Source: Chitinophagaceae bacterium
GTDB taxonomy: Bacteria > Bacteroidota > Bacteroidia > Chitinophagales > Chitinophagaceae
NCBI GenBank assembly: GCA_027486835.1
Contig: JAIXOJ010000125.1
Coordinates: 1 to 52,104, forward strand
Length of the DNA stretch: 52,104 bases
Direction: 5' to 3'
Shown here piece after piece: positions 8,549 to 17,114 of this stretch. Position 1 is the first letter of the stretch; each line of letters begins with the position of its first letter. The notes under the pieces are model-generated. The model worked only from the letters and a program-made list of their open reading frames with translations, made no database searches and was not told where the DNA came from. The position numbers were made by a program, and so were the translations under genes.

Positions 8549-11215
8549 TTATCTCAACACCACCACAGTACCTTTTTTAAAAATAACATTGCCCAAATAG
8601 TCCACTCCCTGCGCCATAAATACATAGGTGCCAGGGTCGGCCATAAATCCATTAAATAGCCCATTCCATCCCACACCTTGTTGCGAAGTGCTAAAAACCT
8701 GTTGCCCATATCGGTTAAACACTTTAAAGAAATCAAACTGAGCAATACCCACCGTTATGGGGGTAAGCACATCGTTTAACCCATCGTTATTAGGCGAAAA
8801 AGCTGATGGTATAAATATGTCGGGCAAAGTGGTGTAAATTTTCACCGTCATGGTATCATAACCCGTGCAACCTTGGGCGGTGCTAGCCTTTACCGCATAA
8901 GTAACGGTAGCTGGCGATGGAGCTGTGGCGGTAAATATGGGGGCAGCAGTGTCTGTTCGGTTCAGGTAACGGTAATTGGTAGTGGGTTTCCATTGATATA
9001 CTATTGGAAAATTAAACCCCGTGTTTTTCAATGAAGCATTCAGTTGCAACGGTTGTTTAATTACCGCAACGGTATCATTTCCTGCATTTATATATATAGG
9101 AGGCACCACTTTCACCACCGTACTGGCACTTACTGGTTTCGGGCAGTAGAATGTATCTTTTACCGTAATGCGGTAGGTAGTAGTGGTATCTGGCTTGGCT
9201 GTGGGGGTTAAGGTTTTACTATTTGCCAAAGAACTTTCGGGCGACCAGCTAAACAAATGTGCCGTTTTCACGGCTACCAACTTGGCAAGGCCACCATAGC
9301 AAATTGTGGTATCTAGCTTGGGGTAAGTAATAGACACTTTTGGATATGGGGAAGCATAAACCGTAACATCTGCCGAGGCCGGGCAATGGCCTAGGTTCGC
9401 TTGCAAATGGTATTTCGTAATGGTATTACTTGGCGATGCCCTAGGGTATTTTACATTGTATTGATCTAAAGTTTTCCCCCCAAGCGGTTCGCTCCATCGA
9501 TAACTGAGCGCATAGCTAATAGGGGAAAGGGTTATGGAGTCGGTTTTGCATACGTGCATCGTGTCGGGGTTAAAGCGTACCGTAATATATTGGAGTACAT
9601 TTACCTTAATGGTTGCAGAACCTACGCACCCATTTTCGCGGACGGTAATTGTATAGTTAGTCGTATCCTTAGGAAAAACTATTGGCGTAAGCGTAGTGGG
9701 TTGCAACATTCGGATGGTGGGTTTCCAGTCAAAGTCGGTGCTATTGGTATTTGCAATTAGTGGCAGGGAGTCTATGCTACAGATAAGTGTATCGGTAAAT
9801 GGTAGATATATATAGGGCTTGTCATTTACTACCACTTGTTGCGAAACTGTATCCACGCAACCCACCGTACTACTTACTTTTAGCAAAACCGTATAAGTTT
9901 TAGGGGCGGCATAAAGATGTTGTGGTGCGTTAATGCTAGAGGTATTACTAGCCGAACTTGGTTCTCCAAAGTTCCAAGACCAACTATTCACCGTACCATA
10001 AGCAGCAATCGTAGAATCGGTATATGATAGAGGGGAATAAATGCAACCACCTTTCACCGTAAACCTAGGTGTAAAACCTGGATATACTTTGGCTATGGCC
10101 ACTGCTTTATCGGTGCAACCTCCGTTGTTAGACACATCCAGCGTAATGGTATAAGTGCCGGCTTGGGAAAATGTATGCGTGCCCACAGGATTCGAGCTAA
10201 TGTTAGTACCGCTAGCAGGATCCCCAAAAGTCCAGGTATAGCCGGTAATATTGGGCGAACTAGAAAGGTTTTGGAAACTCAAGGTTAAGCTGTCGCAATT
10301 GATGTATTCTTTTTCTAAATCTGCGCCTAACAAACTACAGTTATACACCGCAATCTGCAATTCCTTTTTCACTTCACTAATCACAACCCCGTTGCGCCAT
10401 TCTTTCACGTACACTGCCACCACATAATCACCTGTAGTAGCCGGTGCAATTCCAGAAATTAATCCTGTTGCAGGGTCAATAGTAACGCCGCTACCCAATG
10501 GACTGGCACCAGAGAAACCAGCCGAGTAAGACAAAGAGGCATAAGGCTTGGTAGTACCGTTTGCATTGTCCAATCCATCACCGAAAGCATAGGAAAGCGA
10601 ATCATGGTCTATTGAGTCGATAGCCGAAAATTGATAGTTAAACCTACCGTTGTAGCATATAATCGCTGTGTCTTTAAATATAAATTCTGGGCTTGTGTTT
10701 ACATGATAATCAACCCCTCCGATAGTGCCAGGAATTTGAGCAGTTATTAAAATACCCATATTCGATGAGTTGTAGATGTTTACGATACCTGCAATGCGTT
10801 TACCATTTTCCGTTACGGCAAGGTCATAGCCATTGGCGTTGTTGGCAAGCGTAACCATAGTAGTGTAAGTATAAATGTCATAGCAAATGGTGGGCGGATT
10901 GCTCATGCACGGGTTGTTTGAAGTTTTGGTAACCGAATTGGTACTGTTATATTGGATGTTACCAATTGAAGTTATCAAGTTGCCCTTAATCGCATCGTAT
11001 ATATACAAATCAACCGATTGTCTTGGCCCCATTGCCCCACAGGCAAAGAATAGGGTAACAGTTACTTTATAGTTAGAACTAGTAGCAGATGCTGCTCCAG
11101 CATATTCATACCTAATGTATCCCCCTTTTATGTGTTTAGCCATTGCAGGCAAAGCTGTAGCAAGGGTAAGCAGCAGCAAGCAAAGCCATTTTTTAATTTG
11201 TACAGTACACATCAT
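8549..11215 (-). CDS. Large PKD-repeat surface protein with CHU_C (gliding-type) T9SS domain
   Basis: An 888-residue secreted protein. ATG 11215 (MMCTVQIKKW...) places a signal peptide ending in AMA at the N-terminus; the frame extends 23 codons further upstream without signal character. The mature protein opens with HIKGGYIRYEY, the block typical of big CHU_C proteins. Two PKD-like domains follow (YTWTFGDPASG and SWNFGEPSSAS), then several Ig-like modules with paired cysteines. The last 90 residues are a gliding-motility-associated C-terminal domain: PDIFIPSAFSPNNDGLNDVL, VFNRYGQQVF, W.G, DPGTYVF, GTVVVLR. This is the type-B signal for T9SS export. Probable role: cell-surface adhesion or a secreted structural protein. 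It is transcribed alone. Confidence 0.9.
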   Translation of the reverse strand: MMCTVQIKKWLCLLLLTLATALPAMAKHIKGGYIRYEYAGAASATSSNYKVTVTLFFACGAMGPRQSVDLYIYDAIKGNLITSIGNIQYNSTNSVTKTSNNPCMSNPPTICYDIYTYTTMVTLANNANGYDLAVTENGKRIAGIVNIYNSSNMGILITAQIPGTIGGVDYHVNTSPEFIFKDTAIICYNGRFNYQFSAIDSIDHDSLSYAFGDGLDNANGTTKPYASLSYSAGFSGASPLGSGVTIDPATGLISGIAPATTGDYVVAVYVKEWRNGVVISEVKKELQIAVYNCSLLGADLEKEYINCDSLTLSFQNLSSSPNITGYTWTFGDPASGTNISSNPVGTHTFSQAGTYTITLDVSNNGGCTDKAVAIAKVYPGFTPRFTVKGGCIYSPLSYTDSTIAAYGTVNSWSWNFGEPSSASNTSSINAPQHLYAAPKTYTVLLKVSSTVGCVDTVSQQVVVNDKPYIYLPFTDTLICSIDSLPLIANTNSTDFDWKPTIRMLQPTTLTPIVFPKDTTNYTITVRENGCVGSATIKVNVLQYITVRFNPDTMHVCKTDSITLSPISYALSYRWSEPLGGKTLDQYNVKYPRASPSNTITKYHLQANLGHCPASADVTVYASPYPKVSITYPKLDTTICYGGLAKLVAVKTAHLFSWSPESSLANSKTLTPTAKPDTTTTYRITVKDTFYCPKPVSASTVVKVVPPIYINAGNDTVAVIKQPLQLNASLKNTGFNFPIVYQWKPTTNYRYLNRTDTAAPIFTATAPSPATVTYAVKASTAQGCTGYDTMTVKIYTTLPDIFIPSAFSPNNDGLNDVLTPITVGIAQFDFFKVFNRYGQQVFSTSQQGVGWNGLFNGFMADPGTYVFMAQGVDYLGNVIFKKGTVVVLR

Positions 11216-11523
11216 GTTAGTTTCTGACGATATTGAGTATAAAACACTTTGCACCGCTGTATTCAGTAGTGGCAATGTCAGCACTATAAAGCATACTTTA
11301 AGGTTTTGTTTTGTTTATGCAGTATTCTAATAGTGGGTAATAAATACAGATGATGATGTATTTCCCAAGAAAACAGGTTATTTCAAAATGTCAGTAATTA
11401 GGTGATGCTAAGATTCTAAAAAGGGTACACAAATATTGACTTTCCAATCTATTCTAGAGCATACTACAAAAGCTCACATTTGGCATATTTGTCAGATTAA
11501 AACCCGTAAAATAGTAGTACTAA
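11216..11523. other. Intergenic region between CHU_C gene and toxin gene
   Basis: It lies between two minus-strand genes and must hold the promoter of the CHU_C gene. No hairpin terminator with a T-run and no clear TAnnTTTG box were found, and no coding potential is visible. Confidence 0.4.
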
Positions 11524-11943
11524 TTATTCAGGTTGATGATAATCCCAATAATTTTTAGGAGTTACAATTTTGGTTTGTTTGTAGGTCGAGAAATTAAAGT
11601 CAGAGGTGTTACCTGTTATTATAAAATCTGCTTCACATTCATCAGCTAGTTCTAAAATCATATTGTCGTCTTCGTCAGAAATTAGGTCAAGTTTTATAGT
11701 TGGAACAAACTTTACCGCTTTAGTTTCAATGTCCACTATCAAGGCTTCCGCTCTACTAAAAAAATCTTGGTATTTACTAAATTTTGGTCGTGTTAAAACT
11801 TCATAATATTCTACCATTAATTGGTTAGATACACAAAGTTGAAATTTACTTTCTATAAAAAGGTCGTAAATTATAAGATAAGGGTAACTTTTTTGAATTA
11901 GAGCCGAAACAATCACGTTCGTGTCAATTACGATTTTTTGCAT
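11524..11943 (-). CDS. PIN-domain toxin (VapC-like, COG1569 family)
   Basis: A 139-residue PIN-domain protein of the putative toxin class, predicted to be an Mg-dependent RNase. The acidic active-site residues are in place: Asp7 in IVIDTNVIVSAL, the Glu in NQLMVEYYEVLTRP, and the Asp cluster SDEDDNMILELA with ADFIITGNTSDF near the end. It overlaps the upstream antitoxin gene by 20 bp, which suggests translational coupling. This pair is a classic type II toxin-antitoxin arrangement on the minus strand. Confidence 0.87.
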   Translation of the reverse strand: MQKIVIDTNVIVSALIQKSYPYLIIYDLFIESKFQLCVSNQLMVEYYEVLTRPKFSKYQDFFSRAEALIVDIETKAVKFVPTIKLDLISDEDDNMILELADECEADFIITGNTSDFNFSTYKQTKIVTPKNYWDYHQPE

Positions 11944-12154
11944 TGCTTCTTACGGCTTTTACTTCGTTCGTTATTTCTTCCATAGTCATTTTCGAAAGTC
12001 CGTATTTCTCAGCAAGCTCTAAGCATTTATTCAAGTTTTGACGAGTCAATTCTTTACTAACTAGATCAATAAAGTCAGCAAAATTCAACTTGTCGTTCTT
12101 TATGCCAAATTTGGCATATTCTATCTCCGATATAGAAACATTAAGTGTTCTCAT
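11924..12154 (-). CDS. Antitoxin of the PIN toxin
   Basis: A 76-residue protein beginning MRTLNVSISEIEYAKFGI and ending in a helical, charged segment (MTMEEITNEVKAVRSN), as in the antitoxins paired with COG1569 PIN toxins in Bacteroidota. An ATG 15 codons upstream (12199) is possible, but a TAAATTTG box on the minus strand at 12177-12170 would start transcription near 12163, just upstream of 12154, and inside the longer version. It should neutralise the toxin and, as is common, repress the operon through upstream palindromes. Confidence 0.8.
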   Translation of the reverse strand: MRTLNVSISEIEYAKFGIKNDKLNFADFIDLVSKELTRQNLNKCLELAEKYGLSKMTMEEITNEVKAVRSNAKNRN

Positions 12155-12169
12155 TTTATGAAATTTGCC

Positions 12170-12177
12170 CAAATTTA
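12170..12177 (-). promoter_or_regulatory. Candidate -7 box of the toxin-antitoxin operon
   Basis: Read on the minus strand this is TAAATTTG, a full match to the Bacteroidota TAnnTTTG element, about 16 bp upstream of the antitoxin ATG. No good -33 TTTG was found at 19-21 bp, so the match is partial. Confidence 0.4.
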
Positions 12178-12194
12178 TACATAAAGTTTTGGTT

Positions 12195-12230
12195 TTCATT
12201 TAGCCTACGGCAAATGAATCTCGCGAGATT
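12195..12230. promoter_or_regulatory. Nested inverted repeats upstream of the antitoxin, possible operator
   Basis: TTCATTT (12195-12201) and AAATGAA (12212-12218) are inverted arms 10 bp apart, and a perfect 14-bp palindrome, AATCTCGCGAGATT, follows at 12217-12230, sharing two bases. They lie 41-76 bp upstream of the antitoxin start and just behind its candidate -7 box, where an autoregulatory toxin-antitoxin operator would sit. Confidence 0.4.
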
Positions 12231-12414
12231 ATCATCCCCGCTTCATAGTAGGGGAGGACTTATTTACCCCACCTATTCCTCGCACTTCTCCATCATTATT
12301 TTCGAATTTTTACTGCACAATGTTCCCCCATTATAAATCGGATAAAATGTTTTGAGCAATCTAAAACAATACACCCCCCTGATTTGAACGAACTTTTTGT
12401 AGTAGGTCAGCAGA

Positions 12415-12422
12415 TACTTTTG
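12415..12422 (+). promoter_or_regulatory. Candidate -7 box of the LruC lipoprotein gene
   Basis: TACTTTTG matches TAnnTTTG exactly and lies 20 bp before ATG 12443, giving a leader of about 13 nt. The nearest upstream TTTG motifs have atypical spacing (15 and 28 bp), so the -33 element is uncertain. Confidence 0.4.
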
Positions 12423-12442
12423 TAAAAAATTAGTAAGAGTAT

Positions 12443-14566
12443 ATGAAGAAAGTATTTTATTGTTTAGCAGCAGCAATGTTTCTTGTTAGTTGCTCGAAAA
12501 AGAATGATGCTAACAATATCTCAGGATTAGAAAACGGTCGTATTGCACCCACTGGGTTTGATTACAAAACCACCTCCCCAGTATCATTTGACATCAATCT
12601 CAGAACCAATACCGAAGCGGCTATCTCGGGCATTCCAGTAGAAATATTTGCCTACAGAAGCGGCAGTTTGATTGGGCAAGTTGGTACCGTAGTTACCGAC
12701 AATGTAGGTAATGCCAAAACCACCATTTCTGTACCTGCATACCTTGACAGCTTTGTTATTACCCCAAAAATTGTGGGTGTTTTGAGTAATGTAATTGTTT
12801 ATAAATCTGCTGGAAACATGGTCAAATGCACCCTTGGAGGCAAGGCAGGATACAGTGGAAATGTAGCAGGAACTTTTGCTACAGCTAACAGAATGGGTAC
12901 TGTAACAAATGGTTCAGGCATCACCAGAGGTGCGGTTTCGGTTTTTGATATCAATGGCGTAAGCACAAATACGGCTTTTACTTATTTGGGTACAGCAGAT
13001 AAACTAGGTCGCCCCAATTATTTAGAAGCAACGGGCGATATTATTTCAGCAGACTTTTTAAAAGCGGTTAACTATTCCCTTCCAGAGAGCAGAAACCTTT
13101 CTACCTCTCCCAACGGATTGGCTATGCTCAACAGCAATGCCACTACTGGTATTGAATTGAAAGTAAAAACCGAAGTATTTGTAACCTTTGTTTCCTCAAT
13201 TACAGCCAACAAAAACAGCCTAGGATTTTATAAGTATGCTACTAATAATCCTCCCACATCATTAGCGGATATTAAAGAGATCACCTTCGTTTTCCCCAAT
13301 TCTAAGCTTGCTGGTTCGGGAAATGCGGGCGGTGGCAATTTAAAATCGGGCGATAAAGTAAAAATCGGCACCATTGGAGCAGATACCACCATCGGTTTTG
13401 TGCTTTATGCCAACGGATGGGATTCCAAAGCTGCGGGTGTAAACGTAAACACTGCCTCAACAGCCTTCTTTACCGATTCTTATCTTAATCCTGAACCAGA
13501 TTCAAAACTAAAAAAGCACAGCGTACTCCTCGATTATTTCGATGCCACTCAAAACAAAGATTTTTTCGTGGTAGGGTTTGATGATTCAAGGCGCGATGCT
13601 GCATGGTGCGACCACGATTTTAATGATTGTCTCTATTATGTTTCTACCACTGAGGTTAAATCGGTTAACGTAACCAATGTAACACCCACAGCAGTACCAA
13701 AAGATTCTGATAAAGATGGTGTGGACGATGTGCTAGACGCTTACCCACTTGATGCGTCTAAGGCTTACGACACTTATTATCCTACTCTTTCTGGATGGGG
13801 AACTTTAGCCTTTGAAGACAATTGGCCTGCACAAGGAGACTATGACCTTAACGACTTAGTAGTAAAATATCGCTATAAACTCACTTCTAATTCCAAAAAC
13901 CATTTAGTAGAAATGGCAGCCACTTTTGTACCCGTTGCTTCAGGTGCTACCTATAATAATGGCTTTGGCGTAGAATTACCGTTTAGTTCCGCTGTTGTAA
14001 GTTCAGTAACAGGGCAAAAATTGAGCGGTTCCTACATTAAGCTAAACACTAACAATACCGAAGCAAACCAAACCAAAGCTGTAATAATTCCTTTTGATGG
14101 CGTTAAATCGGTGTTGAACAACCCTAGTGGAAACATTTTTGTAAATACCGATAACAACTTACCCAAAGTCTCGGGCGACACCATTTCCATAAAAGTGGTG
14201 TTAGGTACGCCTCAAAGCAATATTGATTATGGTAGTTTCAATCCTTTCTTAATCAGCAACCAACGCAGAGGAAGCGAAGTACACTTACCCAACTTTAAGC
14301 CCACCTCTTTAGCCGATGCCGCTCTTATTGGCACCAACGCTGATGCCTCCAATGCAACAAGCGGCATCTATTATGTAACCACCAAAAACTATCCTTTTGC
14401 ACTAAATTTTGCAGAAGATTTTAATTACCCAGTAGAACAAGCCCCTATCAATGATGCCTATCTCCGCTTTTTCGATTGGGCCGCCTCAGGAGGAAAGCTT
14501 TATACCGATTGGTATAGCAATACAGTTTCTGGTTATCAGAATGCAGCTAAAATTTACAATAAGTAA
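12443..14566 (+). CDS. LruC domain-containing surface lipoprotein
   Basis: A 707-residue lipoprotein. The signal MKKVFYCLAAAMFLVSCSKK has a clear lipobox with Cys17. Residues near 372-395 (FFVVGFDDSRRDAAWCDHDFNDCLYYV) resemble a DUF4114-type strand pair. An Asp-rich calcium-loop-like segment, DSDKDGVDDVLDAYPLD, starts near 421. The C-terminal third is the LruC domain, beginning WGTLAFEDNWPAQGDYDLND near 450. LruC proteins were named from Leptospira and are common in Bacteroidota as exported, probably surface-exposed proteins of unknown binding activity. It is a single gene closed by a strong terminator at 14682. Confidence 0.88.
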   Translation: MKKVFYCLAAAMFLVSCSKKNDANNISGLENGRIAPTGFDYKTTSPVSFDINLRTNTEAAISGIPVEIFAYRSGSLIGQVGTVVTDNVGNAKTTISVPAYLDSFVITPKIVGVLSNVIVYKSAGNMVKCTLGGKAGYSGNVAGTFATANRMGTVTNGSGITRGAVSVFDINGVSTNTAFTYLGTADKLGRPNYLEATGDIISADFLKAVNYSLPESRNLSTSPNGLAMLNSNATTGIELKVKTEVFVTFVSSITANKNSLGFYKYATNNPPTSLADIKEITFVFPNSKLAGSGNAGGGNLKSGDKVKIGTIGADTTIGFVLYANGWDSKAAGVNVNTASTAFFTDSYLNPEPDSKLKKHSVLLDYFDATQNKDFFVVGFDDSRRDAAWCDHDFNDCLYYVSTTEVKSVNVTNVTPTAVPKDSDKDGVDDVLDAYPLDASKAYDTYYPTLSGWGTLAFEDNWPAQGDYDLNDLVVKYRYKLTSNSKNHLVEMAATFVPVASGATYNNGFGVELPFSSAVVSSVTGQKLSGSYIKLNTNNTEANQTKAVIIPFDGVKSVLNNPSGNIFVNTDNNLPKVSGDTISIKVVLGTPQSNIDYGSFNPFLISNQRRGSEVHLPNFKPTSLADAALIGTNADASNATSGIYYVTTKNYPFALNFAEDFNYPVEQAPINDAYLRFFDWAASGGKLYTDWYSNTVSGYQNAAKIYNK

Positions 14567-14681
14567 TAACGATTTTGTAACTATTGCAAAGCTGTTGATG
14601 AATGATGAAACGTAATAACTTAATTGGATAGTTCAATGCTTGCCAATTTATAAAACCAATTTATAATTAACCCGATACCAG

Positions 14682-14710
14682 TCCCGCCATAATTGGCGGG
14701 ATTTTTTTTT
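14682..14710 (+). terminator. Rho-independent terminator after the LruC gene
   Basis: An 8-bp perfect stem (TCCCGCCA/TGGCGGGA) with a four-base loop, followed by nine T residues. Confidence 0.85.
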
Positions 14711-14747
14711 CACACCCTATTCACTTAATTAATCTGTAGCACCTCCC

Positions 14748-15119
14748 TTATTTTCCCGCCTTTAATATCGCTTTCATTAATTCATTTTCCCTTTTCAGTA
14801 TTTCGTTTTCCTGTTCAAGCGCCTTTTTTTCCGCCTCCAATTGTTTTTCCACATCCGTTTTGCGCACATTGTCCGGCATAGCATTGAGCAAGGGTTCAAA
14901 AAGGTTAACCTGTAGGTGCAGGCTAAGGCAGTATAATAGCGGAACATCAATTTGCCCATTTTTAATTTTTCTACCAATAAAATTATCAGACTTACCTATT
15001 AGCGAATTCAGTTTAAATAGTGAAATTCTTCGTACAGAAGCATAATGCTTAATAGCAGCACCGAAATTTAGTTGTTCCATTAGAGTAACGGCATCTTTCC
15101 ATTGATAAAATCCAGCCAT
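14748..15119 (-). CDS. Putative DNA-binding protein with HTH-like N-terminus and coiled-coil tail
   Basis: 123 residues, not assigned to a named family. Residues about 30-75 (RRISLFKLNSLIGKSDNFIG, then IDVPLLYCLSLHLQVNLFEPL) read like an XRE-type helix-turn-helix with a class of small regulators common in Bacteroidota. From residue 85 onward the chain is a charged heptad helix (KQLEAEKKALEQENEILKRE), which would dimerise it like a zipper. It may be a small transcriptional regulator. The 21-bp repeat array lies 137 bp upstream of its start, so the array falls in or near its promoter region. Confidence 0.6.
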   Translation of the reverse strand: MAGFYQWKDAVTLMEQLNFGAAIKHYASVRRISLFKLNSLIGKSDNFIGRKIKNGQIDVPLLYCLSLHLQVNLFEPLLNAMPDNVRKTDVEKQLEAEKKALEQENEILKRENELMKAILKAGK

Positions 15120-15276
15120 TTGAATGTGTATTTAGTTTTTTTATTAAAAAAATTTAGTTGCAAAAAGTTTTGTTAGTGTTAGATACTTTTTCTTTTTTAT
15201 TAAATCACTATAAGTCGCTCAATAGTTACAAATAGTTATCACTACAGTCATTAAACTTACTAAAAAGGTTAAATAA

Positions 15277-15465
15277 TCTACCCAAACAGCCCAATAGCCT
15301 ACCCAAACAGCCTAATAGCCTACCTAAACAGCCTTATAACCTACCTAAACAGCCTTATAACCTACCTAAACAGACTTATAACCTACCTAAACAGACTTAT
15401 AACCTACTCAAATAGCCCAACAGCCTACCATAACAGCTCTATAATATACTTAAACAGCCCGATAG
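15277..15465. repeat. Tandem array of about nine 21-bp units
   Basis: Units of exactly 21 bp with consensus CCTACCTAAACAGCCTTATAA start at 15277, 15298, 15319, 15340, 15361, 15382, 15403, 15424 and 15445. Units 3-6 are nearly identical; the flanking ones are diverged, and weak copies may lie at 15256 and 15466. The central copies could in one plus-strand frame encode the heptapeptide LPKQPYN repeated, but that frame hits TAG in unit 7 and has no good start, and all three minus-strand frames carry a stop in each unit. It is most likely non-coding. Confidence 0.9.
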
Positions 15466-15587
15466 TCTAATGGAATATAGCAATTAATCATTTTAACCCA
15501 CTTTTTAATAATCAGTACATCTAGTATTGAAGCAGTAGTTTACTTACAATTAGTTGTAAAACCATGCACGAAGCAGCAAGACAAAGC

Positions 15588-15612
15588 AAAAAAAAACCAC
15601 TGCAAGCAGTGG
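15588..15612 (-). terminator. Rho-independent terminator for the 316-residue gene
   Basis: The stem CCACTG/CAGTGG with loop CAAG lies at 15597-15612; read on the minus strand it is followed by nine T residues (A-run at 15588-15596). It lies 108 bp past the stop of the gene at 15721-16671. Confidence 0.8.
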
Positions 15613-15720
15613 CCTATTCTTAAAAGGTAAAAAATGAACAACAAGAAAGGATGGGCTTATGAGCTTATTTTAGAGTGTATATATATGTATCAATGAAATA
15701 AATTTGATTGAAATGAATCA

Positions 15721-16671
15721 TCAAAATTTAATAACCCATGCTCCCGTTGTGGTAGAGCTATTGTTTTTAGCATAAATAGCATCTCCTTCGTTGGCAAGTG
15801 CGCTAAGTTGGGTAGATAATTTGCTTTTTGATGCCAACGTAACACTTTTACCAACTGGATTACCTGATAAATACAGTTGAAAATCAATGGCAACTGTACC
15901 AACATTTTCTAATTCAATTTCCAAATCGGCGTTATAGGCGATAGCAGTAATAAGTAAGATTTCACTTTTTGCAATAGAACCATTAAGCGTGGTTTTCCCA
16001 CCACTGCTTTTGCCCCCACCATAATCGTCAATGGTATCGTACGCTTCAAAAATGGTGAAAAGGTTAATATTTGTTTGGCGGAACGGGCGCATTTTGCGGC
16101 GCAGCTTTTCAATAAGATCATCAATGGCATCCAATTCTTTTTCTACCATTTTGCCTGCGGCTACAGACTCTGCCGATGCATCTTGAGGTGCATCTAGCAC
16201 CGCTTCGTAATCTTTAAGAGCGACGGCCAAATTTTTTTCGCCTTCGTCGGGATAGTTGTACTTGGCCTTCAATTCGGCCAACACGCCAGTAGCCAATATT
16301 TTCTTCTGCACCGAAAGCCCAAACGTATATAAACGGCTGCCTCTGAATGTACTGATGGTGGAGATGGGAAAGTCAATAGTTGCTGCCGATACTTCGTCGT
16401 TCTTGTCATCGGCAAACGCCACATAAGCACCAACTGCCAAATCGAGTTGCTTTATTAATTCCTCTTTTTTCTCTTGTTTATCGTCGGTAGTTCCTGAATT
16501 GTCTTGAACCGCAATGATGTCTTGGTTGTAGGCTGCTGTTAAGTGTTGCTTAATTTCTGGAATAATCTCGCCATTAATAGCAGGAACCTTGACCAAATCG
16601 GGCGCATATTTTTCTCCAAAAGTGATCAGTTTCTCTGCATGGTTTGCTCTATTGGTCTCAACGCTATCCAT
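15721..16671 (-). CDS. Uncharacterised helical protein with beta C-terminal domain
   Basis: 316 residues, no signal peptide or membrane segment. I do not recognise the family with confidence. The first 220 residues are mostly helical and charged, including KKEELIKQLDLAVGAYVAFA and the basic block IEKLRRKMRPFRQTNINLF; a Gly/Ser/Lys linker (DDYGGGKSSGGKT) then leads to a beta-rich end (LEIELENVGTVAIDFQLYLS) like a small Ig or carboxypeptidase-regulatory fold. Its general design, a helical cytoplasmic protein next to a repeat array, recalls the DUF6261 gene at 34780-35556, but I cannot show homology. It is monocistronic with its own terminator. Confidence 0.7.
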   Translation of the reverse strand: MDSVETNRANHAEKLITFGEKYAPDLVKVPAINGEIIPEIKQHLTAAYNQDIIAVQDNSGTTDDKQEKKEELIKQLDLAVGAYVAFADDKNDEVSAATIDFPISTISTFRGSRLYTFGLSVQKKILATGVLAELKAKYNYPDEGEKNLAVALKDYEAVLDAPQDASAESVAAGKMVEKELDAIDDLIEKLRRKMRPFRQTNINLFTIFEAYDTIDDYGGGKSSGGKTTLNGSIAKSEILLITAIAYNADLEIELENVGTVAIDFQLYLSGNPVGKSVTLASKSKLSTQLSALANEGDAIYAKNNSSTTTGAWVIKF

Positions 16672-17114
16672 AAAAAATCAATTTGAGTTATTGGTAAATG
16701 AGAAGATTTTAAACTGCTGCAAAAATAATTGGGGAAAATGAATACCAACCAAATAAATTTTCAAAATCTTGGTATTTTTCTTAAAAAATGCTCAGATTTA
16801 TTGTTTTTGGGGGACAAATGGGGCAAGAAGAAGGCTATTTTAGGGAATGCTAGGTAATAAAATGGCAATTCGGTCAGTAAAAGGTGATATTTTTTAAAAA
16901 CAATATTCCATTGGTAACAATTTGGTAATATTGAAAATCAGGTTTCAACGGAAAGGGCGAATAGCTTTGCCGCCGCTTGGAAATACTTGTAGTGAAATAG
17001 TTACAACAAACTAATCAGCAAAAAAGTAAGCCTAGGCAGAACCCCAAAAAAGTACAAATAGCCTAGGACATTTATCTTATTAAGGTTCAAATTTTTTACT
17101 AATAATTTAAGTTT
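16672..17114. promoter_or_regulatory. Long divergent regulatory region before the giant T9SS gene
   Basis: 443 bp between divergent genes. It contains an inverted repeat, CAATATT (16901-16907) with AATATTG (16927-16933), enclosing two TTGGTAA copies, and two copies of GCCTAGG (17030 and 17061), each preceded by AAAAAAGTA. The second GCCTAGG ends 47 bp before ATG 17115. No exact TAnnTTTG box was found; TAATATTG at 16926-16933 differs by one base. No gene is visible. Confidence 0.4.

Noticed and set aside
15278-15411. Repeat protein LPKQPYN encoded by the 21-bp array
   Set aside because: The frame meets a TAG in the seventh unit and has no good start codon.
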